Shown in pieces: positions 26,733-34,852 of a stretch of DNA of 64,000 bases (position 1 is its first letter; each line of letters opens with the position of its first letter). The notes beneath the pieces are model-generated. The model saw nothing but the letters and a program-made list of their open reading frames with translations. It searched no databases and was not told the origin of the DNA. Both the position numbers and the translations under genes were made by a program. The stretch lies in the NCBI GenBank assembly GCA_014377705.1, contig JACMPC010000250.1:1-64000 (forward strand), in the 5' to 3' direction. Source of the DNA: Dermatophilaceae bacterium. Its GTDB lineage: Bacteria > Actinomycetota > Actinomycetes > Actinomycetales > Dermatophilaceae.

Positions 26733-27626
26733 ATGCCCGGCATGGCCAACGACGCTGCACACATCAAGAATGTGACCACTCCCTCGCCGCCCGTGGGAAC
26801 TCTGGTCATCGTCGCTCCCACGGGAGCCGAGACGGCCAAGGCTGACTGCCCCCAGCTGCCGACGACCCTGGCCGAGCTCGTGGAGACGGCTGTCGCCTGC
26901 GAAGCCGCCGGCGCGGCGCTGATCCACATCCACGTCCGCAATGCCCAGCACCTGCCCAGCCTGGATCCCGTACTCCTGCGTGAGACCGTTCAGGCGGTGC
27001 GCGAAGCGACGTCGATGGTGATCCAGCTCTCCACCGGCGGCAGCGTGCACGACCCGCTGGAGAAGCGCCTCACGGTCCTGGACGCAGGGCCAGACTCCTG
27101 CAGCCTCACCTGTGGCACCACCAACTTCGGCGATGACGTCTTCCTGAACCCCTACCCGTTCATGGCCCAGCTCTACCGTCAGGCCCAGGAGCGCGAGATC
27201 GTCCCCGAGTTCGAGCTCTTCGACCTCGGTCACGTCGCCGCGCTGCGCCGGCTGATCGACGCCTTCGGCCTGCCCTACGGGGGCAAGGTGCACGTCGACT
27301 TCATCACCGGAGTGCCAGGCGGTATGCCGGGCACCCCGGCCGCGCTGCTGGCCGGCGTACAGGCCCTGCCTGCCGAGGTGACCTCCTGGGCGGCGACCGG
27401 CATCGGCCGCAGCCACCTTCCGATCGCCGCGGCAGCGCTCGCGTCAGGCGGGCACCTGAGGGTCGGCATGGAGGACAACCTGAACTTCGCCAAGGGCCGG
27501 CCCGTCCAGCGCAACGACGAGCTGGTGTCCCGGGCCGCCGATCTGGCCCGGTTGATGCAGCGCCCGCCGCTCACCACGGAGCAGGCGCGCGCGATGCTGT
27601 CCGTCAAGGACCGCCGTACCGCCTGA
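26733..27626 (+). CDS. BKACE-family beta-keto acid cleavage enzyme (DUF849)
   Basis: 297 residues, TIM-barrel enzyme that cleaves a beta-keto acid with acetyl-CoA. Zinc-binding HIHVR (near residue 70) and the family segments STGG, TCGTTNFGDDVF, VHVDFITGVPGGMPGT and HLRVGMEDN are seen. The substrate cannot be told. It stands alone, diverging from the Wzz/BY-kinase gene; ATG 26742 is an alternative start. Confidence 0.9.
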   Translation: MPGMANDAAHIKNVTTPSPPVGTLVIVAPTGAETAKADCPQLPTTLAELVETAVACEAAGAALIHIHVRNAQHLPSLDPVLLRETVQAVREATSMVIQLSTGGSVHDPLEKRLTVLDAGPDSCSLTCGTTNFGDDVFLNPYPFMAQLYRQAQEREIVPEFELFDLGHVAALRRLIDAFGLPYGGKVHVDFITGVPGGMPGTPAALLAGVQALPAEVTSWAATGIGRSHLPIAAAALASGGHLRVGMEDNLNFAKGRPVQRNDELVSRAADLARLMQRPPLTTEQARAMLSVKDRRTA

Positions 27627-27642
27627 GAGCCTCGACACATTT

Positions 27643-27685
27643 TGCTTGCTAGGGGTTGCATTGTGCTAACTGGAGCAAGCATAAT
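27643..27685 (+). promoter_or_regulatory. Promoter and inverted-repeat operator of the XRE-hbhA operon
   Basis: TTGCAT (27656-27661), an 18-bp spacer and CATAAT (27680-27685) form a good promoter; the ATG follows after 6 nt, so the mRNA is probably leaderless. TGCTTGCT (27643-27650) and AGCAAGCA (27674-27681) are a perfect inverted repeat flanking the -35 and overlapping the -10, a plausible autoregulatory operator. Confidence 0.6.
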
Positions 27686-27691
27686 GGGGGC

Positions 27692-28231
27692 ATGTCGAAG
27701 TTCGCACCGATCTCCGTTCACGATCTTGGCGACTACCTGCGAGAGCAGCGTCAGGCCGCACAGCTCTCGTTGCGGCAGCTGTCCGAGGTGGCCGGGATCA
27801 GCAATCCCTATATCTCGCAGATCGAGCGCGGGCTGAAGAAGCCAAGTGCCGAGATCCTGCAGGCGCTGGCCAAGGCCCTGAGCATCTCGGCAGAGTCCCT
27901 GTACGTCCGTGCCGGCATCCTCGACGAGCGCACCGACCTTGGTCACGCCCTCGCCGTTGACGTCACCGACGCCGTCCTGGCCGACCCCAAGCTGAACGAC
28001 CGGCAGCGCGCAGTCCTGCTGGACGTCTACGAGTCCTTCGTGGCTGAGCAGGCAGCAGTCAAGGCACCCGGCGCAACGAAGCCGGTCAGACCCGCCAAGC
28101 GGGCCGAGACCACCCGGCGCCAGGCGAGAACAGCACAGAAGTCCACCTCGGAGCCGAGACACCAGAGCCCCGAACCAAGGCCCAGCCCACCAGCAGACAC
28201 AGAAGTCACCCAAAAGGAGAGCAAGTCATGA
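27692..28231 (+). CDS. XRE-family regulator upstream of hbhA
   Basis: 179 residues. A helix-turn-helix (LGDYLREQRQAAQLSLRQLS, VAGISNPYISQIERGLKKPS) at about 10-60 is followed by a helical segment and a Lys/Arg/Pro-rich hydrophilic tail from about 130. It matches the mycobacterial Rv0474 position next to hbhA. ATGA overlap with hbhA. Probably represses its own operon through the inverted repeat just upstream. Confidence 0.9.
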   Translation: MSKFAPISVHDLGDYLREQRQAAQLSLRQLSEVAGISNPYISQIERGLKKPSAEILQALAKALSISAESLYVRAGILDERTDLGHALAVDVTDAVLADPKLNDRQRAVLLDVYESFVAEQAAVKAPGATKPVRPAKRAETTRRQARTAQKSTSEPRHQSPEPRPSPPADTEVTQKESKS

Positions 28232-28902
28232 CCATCGTCAAGGACATCCGCAAGACCGTCACCGACACCACCCCCGTCTACGCCGTCGTCGGAGTCACCG
28301 ACCTGGCCGTGGAGCGTCTGCGCGAGGCCCGCGCCCGCGCAACCGCCGCTCGCCACGACCTGAGCGTGAGCGTCGTGCAGGAGAAGGCCGTCAAGCGCTT
28401 CGAGAAGGTCAGCGAGCAGGCTCAGCAGCTCCCCACGCAGGTCCGCGACCAGACCACAGAGGTTGCCGACAAGGCCAAGGAGACCTACTCCGAGCTCGCC
28501 GTGCGTGGCGAGAAGCTGGTCAAGCGCCTCCGCAACCAGAAGTCCACCCAGAACCTCTTCGAGCAGGCCGGCAACACCGTGTCCCTCGGCAAAGGTGCCG
28601 TCACCACCGTCCGCAATGCCGCACACGACACCCAGCACGCAGCCATGGTCACCCTGGCCACCGGTCGCCGTGAGGTGGAGTCCGTCGCCACATCCGTCGC
28701 CGAAGACGTCAAGGCCACGGGTCACACCGTGCAGAAGGCTGCTGCCACGACTGTGGACTCGGCAGAGGAGACCGCCACCACGGTGAAGAAGAGCACCGCC
28801 GCGGCACAGCGCGCGACCCGCTCCGTCTCCACCAGCGCCCGCAAGACGGCGACGTCCGCGAGCGCCGCCGCCAAGACCGCCACCCCCAAGGTCGGCGACT
28901 GA
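28228..28902 (+). CDS. hbhA: Heparin-binding hemagglutinin-like coiled-coil protein
   Basis: 224 residues, no signal peptide. N-terminal VYAVVGVTDLAVERLREARAR resembles HbhA; the middle is a long amphipathic coiled coil (heptads through about 40-160), and the C-terminal 70 residues are rich in Thr, Ala, Ser and Lys (KKSTAAAQR, KTATSASAAAKTATPK), a basic tail that in mycobacteria binds heparan sulfate. In a non-pathogen the role may be cell aggregation or lipid-domain organisation. Operon with the XRE gene; strong terminator follows. Confidence 0.85.
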   Translation: MTIVKDIRKTVTDTTPVYAVVGVTDLAVERLREARARATAARHDLSVSVVQEKAVKRFEKVSEQAQQLPTQVRDQTTEVADKAKETYSELAVRGEKLVKRLRNQKSTQNLFEQAGNTVSLGKGAVTTVRNAAHDTQHAAMVTLATGRREVESVATSVAEDVKATGHTVQKAAATTVDSAEETATTVKKSTAAAQRATRSVSTSARKTATSASAAAKTATPKVGD

Positions 28903-28933
28903 TCTCAGTTGGATCTGAGCTGAGCAAGGACGT

Positions 28934-28969
28934 GCGTGGCCGGTGTCGATCCCTCGACACCGGCCACGC
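28934..28969 (+). terminator. Strong terminator after hbhA
   Basis: GCGTGGCCGGTGTCGA and its perfect complement form a 16-bp stem with a TCCC loop, 31 bp after the hbhA stop. No T-run. It isolates hbhA from the asparaginase gene. Confidence 0.85.
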
Positions 28970-28982
28970 TTCTGCGTGAGCG

Positions 28983-28988
28983 TAGGCT
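28983..28988 (+). promoter_or_regulatory. Candidate -10 box of the asparaginase gene
   Basis: TAGGCT ends 7 nt before the GTG at 28996, immediately after the hbhA terminator; predicted leaderless start. Confidence 0.45.
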
Positions 28989-28995
28989 CGCGGCC

Positions 28996-29964
28996 GTGAG
29001 TGAGCAGCGAGTTCCCCTGTATGACGCGCCCGTGGTGGCCCACGTCGTCCGTTCCGACTTCGTGGAGTCCGTGCATCACGGGAGTGTGGTGGCGCTGGAC
29101 GCGGACGGCTCGGCGCTGCTGTCGATCGGCGATGTGAGCGGGCCGATCTTCCCGCGTTCGTGCAGCAAGCCCATCCAGGCCCTGGCGATGCTGCGCGCCG
29201 GTCTCGACCTTGACGGTGAGCTGCTCGCGCTGGCGTCCGGCAGCCACTCCGGGGAGTCCTTCCACCTGGAGGGGGTCCGGCGGATCCTGGCCGGGGCCGG
29301 ACTCGGTGAGCAGGACCTGCAGAACACCCCCGACCTGCCCTACGAGGAGCAGGAGCGTGACTCCTGGCTCGCCTCCGGGCGGGCAGCCAGCTCAGTGGCA
29401 CAGAACTGCTCCGGCAAGCACTCGGCAATGCTCGCGACGTGTGTCGCGGCCGGCTGGGACACCGCGACGTACCTCGAGCTGTCGCATCCGTTGCAGCAGC
29501 TCATGGCCCGGACGCTGGCGGAGGTCTCTGGTGAACCCGCGGCGGCAACGGGGGTCGACGGCTGTGGCGCCCCGGTCATGGCCGTGTCCCTGACCGGCCT
29601 GGCTCGGGCCTTCTCCCTTTTTGCCGCTGCCCCCGAGGGCACCGATGAGTCCAGGGTGGCGGCCGCGATGCGGGCCTATCCCCAGTGGGTCGGCGGGACG
29701 CGGCGCGACGTCACCGCGCTGATTCGCGGTGTTCCCGGCCTCATTGCCAAGGATGGCGCGGAGGCGGTCTACGCCGTGGGGCTGGCCGACGGCCGTTCGG
29801 CCGTCCTCAAGATCGCCGACGGCGGCCAGCGAGCCCGGCCTGTCGTGATGGCGGCGGTCCTGCGGCGCCTGGGGATCGACGCCGACGTTCTCGACGAGCT
29901 CGCCCACGCCCCGGTGCTGGGCCACGGACAGACGGTCGGCTCGATCCAGGCCGTCGGGATCTGA
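28996..29964 (+). CDS. Asparaginase of the thermolabile (Rhizobium type II-like) family
   Basis: 322 residues. Family segments VHHGSVVALDADG, RSCSKPIQALAML, ASGSHSGE, NCSGKHSAML and GVDGCGAPV are present, corresponding to the serine- and cysteine/lysine-containing active site of this asparaginase class. It hydrolyses L-asparagine to aspartate and ammonia in the cytoplasm. It sits between hbhA and the DUF2516 gene, which are neighbours in mycobacteria, so it looks inserted. GTG start 28996. Confidence 0.9.
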   Translation: MSEQRVPLYDAPVVAHVVRSDFVESVHHGSVVALDADGSALLSIGDVSGPIFPRSCSKPIQALAMLRAGLDLDGELLALASGSHSGESFHLEGVRRILAGAGLGEQDLQNTPDLPYEEQERDSWLASGRAASSVAQNCSGKHSAMLATCVAAGWDTATYLELSHPLQQLMARTLAEVSGEPAAATGVDGCGAPVMAVSLTGLARAFSLFAAAPEGTDESRVAAAMRAYPQWVGGTRRDVTALIRGVPGLIAKDGAEAVYAVGLADGRSAVLKIADGGQRARPVVMAAVLRRLGIDADVLDELAHAPVLGHGQTVGSIQAVGI

Positions 29965-29994
29965 CCGTCCGGCGCTGATCCTGGCTCCGGCCAC

Positions 29995-30000
29995 TACGCT
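29995..30000 (+). promoter_or_regulatory. Candidate -10 box of the DUF2516 gene
   Basis: TACGCT ends 6 nt before the ATG at 30007. GGGAG overlaps the gap, so a short-leader alternative exists. Confidence 0.35.
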
Positions 30001-30006
30001 GGGAGC

Positions 30007-30333
30007 ATGTCCTCTCTTTTCGGGAGCCTCCAGGGGCTCATCGCCCTGGTGTTCGGGATCGCTGCCCTGGTGCTGTCGGTGTTCGGCTTCGTCGACGCCC
30101 TTCGGTATCGTCCGGATGCCTTCACCGCTGCCGGCAAGAGGACCAAGAAGATCTGGCTGATCGTGCTCGGGGTGGCCGTCCTGCTGAGCCTCTACAGCGT
30201 ATTCTCCGCCTTCTCGCTGGCCTGGATCCTGGCAGTGGTCGGCGCCGGCGTGTATGCCGCTGACGTGCGCCCTGCGTTGCGCCGGGTGATGGGTCGCGGA
30301 TCCTCCGGCGGGGGTCCGGCGACCCGCTGGTGA
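30007..30333 (+). CDS. DUF2516 membrane protein
   Basis: 108 residues with about three hydrophobic helices (LIALVFGIAALVLSVFGFVD, IWLIVLGVAVLLSLYSVF, LAWILAVVGAGVYAADVRPA). Matches the small DUF2516 proteins next to hbhA in mycobacteria (Rv0476 position). Function unknown. GTGA overlap with the hydrolase gene. Confidence 0.85.
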   Translation: MSSLFGSLQGLIALVFGIAALVLSVFGFVDALRYRPDAFTAAGKRTKKIWLIVLGVAVLLSLYSVFSAFSLAWILAVVGAGVYAADVRPALRRVMGRGSSGGGPATRW

Positions 30334-31157
30334 CCGGACGTCCGACTGGCCAGATCACATCGGTGCCGGAAGGTCCGAACGGCTCACCGGAGTACCTCAC
30401 CACCGGGTCAGGCTTGCCCGCAACGGTCTTCGCGCACGGTCTCGCCGGGTCGATCGAGACGACCCGGCCGTTTGGGTCAGGGGTCGCGGGCAGTCGCACC
30501 TTCGTGCGGTTCCGGGGTCACGGCGACTCCGCCCCGGACGCGCCCTGGGGCTATGCCGCCCTCGCCGATGAGCTGGCGGCGGTTGCCGACCGCGTGGGCG
30601 CCACGCAGGCGCTGGGGGTGAGCATGGGCGCGGGCGCGTTGTGCAGCCTTCTTGCGGCCAGCCCGCTCCGGTTCGGGTGCCTTGTGTTCGTCATGCCGGC
30701 CGTGCTTGACCGGCCTCGCACCGATGGGGCGCTGGATCGGATGGTGGCGATGGCGCAGTGTGTCGATGACTGCGACGTGCAGGGCCTGACGGCACTCTTG
30801 CTCCAGGCGGAGCCGGCCTCGGCCAGGTCGCAGGCCGCGGTTCAGCTCTGGTGCCGCCGCCAGGCCGTCGCGATGGCGGGGACCGCGGTCTCGCGGGCGC
30901 TGCGGGCCCTGCCGGCCGCCGTACCTCTCTGTGACGGCGGGGTGCTGGCGGCCGTCAGGGCTCCGGCGCTCGTCATCGCCCAGGAAGGGGACCCGGCGCA
31001 CCCGGTGGGAGTGGCCGAGCAGCTCGCCGGCCTGCTCCCGGACGCCCATCTCGTAGTGATGGCTCCCGGCGGGCTCCTGTGGCGACACCGCGAGGCCATG
31101 CGCGAGCTGATCGGAGGATTTCTGTCAGGGCGCAGCGCCCCGGGGACACCCGGCTGA
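30330..31157 (+). CDS. Alpha/beta-hydrolase
   Basis: 275 residues, alpha/beta-hydrolase fold. Oxyanion region FAHGLAGS, nucleophile elbow GVSMGAG (Ser about 97), acid region ALVIAQEGDPAHP, and a late His in WRHREAM. Substrate unknown; esterase or thioesterase-like. Translationally coupled to the DUF2516 gene. Confidence 0.85.
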   Translation: MTGRPTGQITSVPEGPNGSPEYLTTGSGLPATVFAHGLAGSIETTRPFGSGVAGSRTFVRFRGHGDSAPDAPWGYAALADELAAVADRVGATQALGVSMGAGALCSLLAASPLRFGCLVFVMPAVLDRPRTDGALDRMVAMAQCVDDCDVQGLTALLLQAEPASARSQAAVQLWCRRQAVAMAGTAVSRALRALPAAVPLCDGGVLAAVRAPALVIAQEGDPAHPVGVAEQLAGLLPDAHLVVMAPGGLLWRHREAMRELIGGFLSGRSAPGTPG

Positions 31158-31270
31158 CCGGGTCGCTGGCGAGGCGACGAGACTGGTGGCTGAAATACGT
31201 GGCCGTGCTGGCGCGTTGGGCCTAAAGGCCGAAGAGCCACACGCGATAGCCAGATACCCGGGAGGGACCT

Positions 31271-32599
31271 ATGCCGGCAGTGCCGCGGGTTCGCCGGGTC
31301 GCGATGCTGAGTGTCCACACCTCGCCGCTCGAGCAGCCGGGGACCGGCGATGCGGGCGGTCTGAACGTCTACGTCGTCGAGGTCTCGAAACGGCTCGCCC
31401 GCCGTGGCATCGAGGTGGAGATCTTCACCCGGATGACTGGCGGCTCGCAGCCGTTGCAGTCCGAGATAGCCCCGGGGGTGAACGTCCGCAACGTCGTCGC
31501 CGGGCCCTTCGAGGGGCTGGGCAAGGGCGACCTCCCCGGCCAGCTGTGCGCGTTCGCCCAGGGGGTCATGCGCGCCGAGGCGGCACGGCCCGAGGGCTGG
31601 TACGACCTGGTGCACTCGCACTACTGGCTCTCCGGGCAGGTCGGCTGGCTGGCGGCTGACCGCTGGCGGGTCCCGCTGGTGCACACCATGCACACGATGG
31701 CCAGGGTCAAGAACTCCCGACTGGCCGAGGGTGACGTTCCGGAGCCTCCCGGCCGTGAGATCGGTGAGGCGCAGGTCGTGGAGGCTGCCGACCGCCTCGT
31801 GGCCAACACCCCGGGCGAGGCAGGGGAGCTGATCGCGCTGTATGGCGCTGACCCCGACAGGGTGCGGGTCGTCTCGCCCGGCGTCGACCTGGATCTGTTC
31901 ACCGTCGGGGATGTGCCGGCGGCGCGCGCCCGGCTGGGGCTTCCCCAGGACGCGCACGTGCTGCTCTTCGTGGGTCGGATCCAGCCGCTCAAGGCTCCTG
32001 ACGTGCTGCTCAAGGCGGCGGCTGACCTGCTGGCCCGGCGACCTGAGCTGCGCCACAGATTGGTCGTTGCCGTGGTCGGCGGCCCGAGTGGCTCTGGTCT
32101 GGGCAAGCCCCGGGCGCTGCAGGAGCTGGCCCACCAGCTCGGAATCCACACCCAGGTGCGCTTCGTGCCTCCGGTCGACCGGGCAAATCTCGCGCTCTGG
32201 TACCGCGCCGCCGACCTGGTGGCCATCCCCTCGTACAACGAGTCGTTCGGCCTGGTCGCGATCGAGGCCCAGGCCTGCGGGACACCGGTCATCGCGGCAG
32301 CCGTGGGCGGGCTGCCCTACGCGACCGGTGACGGCGGGGTGCTCATCGACGGGCACGGGACGGCGGAGTGGAGCGCCGGGCTGGAGGCTCTCATCGATGA
32401 TCCCGGGCGCCGCGACCTGTTGGGTCGCAAGGCTGTTGAGCATGCCTCGCACTTCAGCTGGGAGGGCACCACCGACCGGCTGCTCGAGGTCTACACCGAG
32501 TCGATGATCGCCCAGGCGAGATCGGTTTCCGGCCAACCGGCCCCACCGATCGAGGATGCCGCGAAGCTCACCGGCGTTCCGGCCGCGGTGATCCCGTGA
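31271..32599 (+). CDS. mshA: D-inositol-3-phosphate glycosyltransferase MshA
   Basis: 442-residue GT4 enzyme, first step of mycothiol synthesis (UDP-GlcNAc plus inositol 3-phosphate). Diagnostic segments: [21 protein letters not shown] at the N-terminus, [34 protein letters not shown], and the donor-site E-x7-E in [17 protein letters not shown]. Length normal. ATG 31271 has GGGAGGGACCT just upstream. Followed by ybjN and gpm as in mycobacteria. Confidence 0.96.
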   Translation: MPAVPRVRRVAMLSVHTSPLEQPGTGDAGGLNVYVVEVSKRLARRGIEVEIFTRMTGGSQPLQSEIAPGVNVRNVVAGPFEGLGKGDLPGQLCAFAQGVMRAEAARPEGWYDLVHSHYWLSGQVGWLAADRWRVPLVHTMHTMARVKNSRLAEGDVPEPPGREIGEAQVVEAADRLVANTPGEAGELIALYGADPDRVRVVSPGVDLDLFTVGDVPAARARLGLPQDAHVLLFVGRIQPLKAPDVLLKAAADLLARRPELRHRLVVAVVGGPSGSGLGKPRALQELAHQLGIHTQVRFVPPVDRANLALWYRAADLVAIPSYNESFGLVAIEAQACGTPVIAAAVGGLPYATGDGGVLIDGHGTAEWSAGLEALIDDPGRRDLLGRKAVEHASHFSWEGTTDRLLEVYTESMIAQARSVSGQPAPPIEDAAKLTGVPAAVIP

Positions 32600-32624
32600 T
32601 GGGACCACGACGGCAGCGGCCAAA

Positions 32625-32705
32625 CGCACAGTCCCTAGGTTTGGCTGTTCTTAGCCGCACAGTCCCTAGGTTTGCGTGATGTCGGGCGCACAACCCCTAG
32701 GTTTG
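32625..32705. repeat. Tandem 31-bp repeats with CCCTAGGTTTG core, three copies
   Basis: CGCACAGTCCCTAGGTTTG begins at 32625 and 32656 and, with two changes, at 32687: a period of exactly 31 bp. The DNA between cores differs except for a GTCGGG shared with the copy at 53826. The array fills the mshA-ybjN gap and reaches into the possible 5' end of ybjN. Confidence 0.9.
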
Positions 32706-32714
32706 AGGGAGAGC

Positions 32715-33218
32715 GTGAGGTTGTGTCTGCGTCAGTTCCTGGACGAGGCCGGGATCGGGTGGGAGTTGGGGGTGCGGCCGGGGGAGCTTGTCGTCTCGCT
32801 GCCGGGGGAGAAGAAGCTGACCACTGTGTGCTCAGTGGTGGTGGGCGAGCAGTCTCTGTCGGTCTCCGCCTTCGTCGTGCGCAACCCGGACGAGAACCAC
32901 GCGGCCGTCTACGCGCACCTGCTGCGCCGCAACCTCAGGCTGCCCGGGCTTGCCTACGCCATCGACAGCTCCGGCGACGTGTACGTCACCGGGCGCGTTC
33001 CCCTCCAGGGGGTGAGTGCGGCATATCTCGACCAGGTCCTGGGCGTGGTCCTGGAGGCCTCGGACGGCGCTTTCAACGAGCTGCTGGCGATGGGATTCCT
33101 TGAGTCGATGAAGAAGGAGTGGGCCTGGCGCACCTCCCGGGGTGAGTCCACCCGCAACCTCGACGCCTTCCGTCATCTGCTGCAGACGCCGTCCGAGGGG
33201 CCGGCGCCAGCGCCCTAG
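32715..33218 (+). CDS. YbjN domain-containing protein
   Basis: 167 residues from GTG 32715, chosen because AGGGAG lies just upstream. The longer frame from 32676 would place the third 31-bp repeat inside the N-terminus. The YbjN core is clear: VSLPGEKKLTTVCSVVVGEQ, YAHLLRRNLRLPGLAYAID, DVYVTGRVPL, LDQVLGVVLEASD. YbjN proteins are of unknown or chaperone-like, type III secretion chaperone-like fold. It keeps its usual place between mshA and gpm. Confidence 0.88.
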   Translation: MRLCLRQFLDEAGIGWELGVRPGELVVSLPGEKKLTTVCSVVVGEQSLSVSAFVVRNPDENHAAVYAHLLRRNLRLPGLAYAIDSSGDVYVTGRVPLQGVSAAYLDQVLGVVLEASDGAFNELLAMGFLESMKKEWAWRTSRGESTRNLDAFRHLLQTPSEGPAPAP

Positions 33219-33221
33219 ACT
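33216..33221 (+). promoter_or_regulatory. Candidate -10 box of gpm
   Basis: TAGACT overlaps the ybjN stop codon and ends 6 nt before the ATG at 33228; predicted leaderless start. Confidence 0.45.
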
Positions 33222-33227
33222 CGGGGC

Positions 33228-33995
33228 ATGACCACAGCTGAATCGTTCACCCTCATCCTCCTGCGACATGGCGAGAGCGAGTGGAACGCCAAGAACCAGT
33301 TCACCGGCTGGGTCGATGTCGACCTGACAGACAAGGGCCGGGACGAGGCCGTCCGCGGTGGCCAGCAGCTGGTGCAGGCCGGCCTGCTCCCCGACGTCGT
33401 GCACACCTCCCTGCAACGTCGTGCCATCACCACGGCCAACCTGTCCCTGGACGCCGCCGACCGCCACTGGATCCCGGTGAAGCGTTCGTGGCGCCTGAAC
33501 GAGCGCCACTACGGCGCGCTGCAGGGCAAGAACAAGAAGCAGACCCTCGAGCAGTACGGCGAGGAGATGTTCATGACCTGGCGGCGTTCGTTCGACGTCC
33601 CGCCGCCGCCGCAGCCCGTCGACGACGAGTTCAGCCAGGCCCACGACCCACGCTACGCCGACATCGAGGGCGGGCCCCCCGTCACGGAGTGCCTCAAGGA
33701 CGTCATCGTGCGGATGCTGCCGTACTGGGAGAGTGCCATCGTGCCCGACCTGCGGGCCGGCAAGACCGTCCTGGTCGCCGCCCATGGCAACAGCCTGCGA
33801 GGGATCGTCAAGCACCTGGACGGCATCAGCGACGAGGCGATCTCCGGGCTCAACATCCCCACCGGGATGCCGCTCGTCTACCACCTCGCCGGTGACGCAG
33901 ACGGGGACCTGAGGCCGATCATCGTCGGCGGGGAGTACCTCGACCCCGAGGCCGCCAAGGCCGCGGCCGCGGCTGTCGCCAACCAGGGCCGCTGA
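33228..33995 (+). CDS. gpmA: 2,3-bisphosphoglycerate-dependent phosphoglycerate mutase
   Basis: 255 residues; interconverts 3- and 2-phosphoglycerate in glycolysis. Catalytic [10 protein letters not shown] (His about 14), [20 protein letters not shown], and the second histidine in AAHGNSLRG. Full length. Convergent with phoU. Confidence 0.96.
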   Translation: MTTAESFTLILLRHGESEWNAKNQFTGWVDVDLTDKGRDEAVRGGQQLVQAGLLPDVVHTSLQRRAITTANLSLDAADRHWIPVKRSWRLNERHYGALQGKNKKQTLEQYGEEMFMTWRRSFDVPPPPQPVDDEFSQAHDPRYADIEGGPPVTECLKDVIVRMLPYWESAIVPDLRAGKTVLVAAHGNSLRGIVKHLDGISDEAISGLNIPTGMPLVYHLAGDADGDLRPIIVGGEYLDPEAAKAAAAAVANQGR

Positions 33996-34021
33996 GCTGA
34001 TCTGAGCCGATCTGACCCGAA

Positions 34022-34693
34022 CTACAGCTCCTCGCCGTCCAGGTCGCCCTCGGACCGGTACTCGCCGGTGACCAGATACACGACCCGGCGGGCCACCGAG
34101 ACCGCGTGGTCGGCGAAGCGCTCGTAGTACCGGCTCACCAGGGTCGCGTCGACGGCCGCCTCCGTGCCGTACTTCCACTCGCCGTCCATCAGCATGTTGA
34201 AGATGTCGCGGTGCAGGCGGTCCATCTCGTCGTCGTCTCGCTCGAGGGCGAGGGCGGTTGCGATGTCCTTGCCCGCGATCACCGATCCGGCCTTGGCCAC
34301 GATCCGCTCGGCCACCTGGCCCATCTCCAGGACGGTGGAACGCATGACCGGGTGGATGGCAGAGTCGGGGTAGCGAAGCCGGGCCACCTTGGCGACGTGC
34401 CGCGCGAGGTCGCCCATCCGTTCGAGGTCGCTGCTCATCCGCATCGCGGTGACCACCATGCGCAGGTCGGTGGCCACCGGCTGCTGACGGGCCAGCAGGT
34501 CGATCGAGCGCTCGTCGAGCTCCTGGCGAAGCGCGTCGATCTTCTCGTCGGCGGCGATGACGCTCTCGGCCATCTTCAGGTCGGCGTCAAGCAGCGCCGT
34601 GGTCGCGCGGGACATCGCCGATCCGGCCAGTCGGGTCATCTCGACCAGCTGCTCGGAGATCTTGTCCAGGTCCTCGTGGAAAGAGTCGCGCAT
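34022..34693 (-). CDS. phoU: Phosphate signalling protein PhoU
   Basis: 223 residues, two three-helix PhoU domains with the metal-binding E/DxxxD pattern (MRMSSDLERMGDLARHVAKV and SRYYERFADHAVSVARRV). It links PstB to the SenX3 kinase and holds the Pho response off when phosphate is plentiful. ATG 34693 begins the MRDSFHEDLDKI family start; it diverges from senX3. Confidence 0.96.
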   Translation of the reverse strand: MRDSFHEDLDKISEQLVEMTRLAGSAMSRATTALLDADLKMAESVIAADEKIDALRQELDERSIDLLARQQPVATDLRMVVTAMRMSSDLERMGDLARHVAKVARLRYPDSAIHPVMRSTVLEMGQVAERIVAKAGSVIAGKDIATALALERDDDEMDRLHRDIFNMLMDGEWKYGTEAAVDATLVSRYYERFADHAVSVARRVVYLVTGEYRSEGDLDGEEL

Positions 34694-34791
34694 GGGTCCC
34701 ATTCTCGTCGTAGGTGTATCCGTGTCGTGGGCGTGCCCGCGCAGACCGGGGACGAACGCGCCCACCGGCCCTGCGCAGAGTTGCACCCGCC

Positions 34792-34820
34792 GGTGAACTG
34801 TAGTCGGCGTCAGGATGAAC
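34792..34820 (+). promoter_or_regulatory. Candidate Pho box before senX3
   Basis: GGTGAAC (34792-34798) and GATGAAC (34814-34820) are direct repeats 22 bp apart, i.e. two 11-bp steps with a degenerate middle unit, in the phoU-senX3 gap. Autoregulation by RegX3 is inferred. Confidence 0.45.
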
Positions 34821-34852
34821 AATAAGGGACGGTCGCGCTCAGGGGTGGTGGT

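Noticed and set aside
26628-27416. N-terminal extension of the Wzz/BY-kinase frame
   Set aside because: The extra residues lie opposite the BKACE gene; the GTG at 26627 with AGGGA and the VELKDYI start match the Wzz family.
32625-32705. CRISPR array
   Set aside because: The conserved core is 19 bp with only 12 bp between copies, there are three copies, and no cas gene is present.
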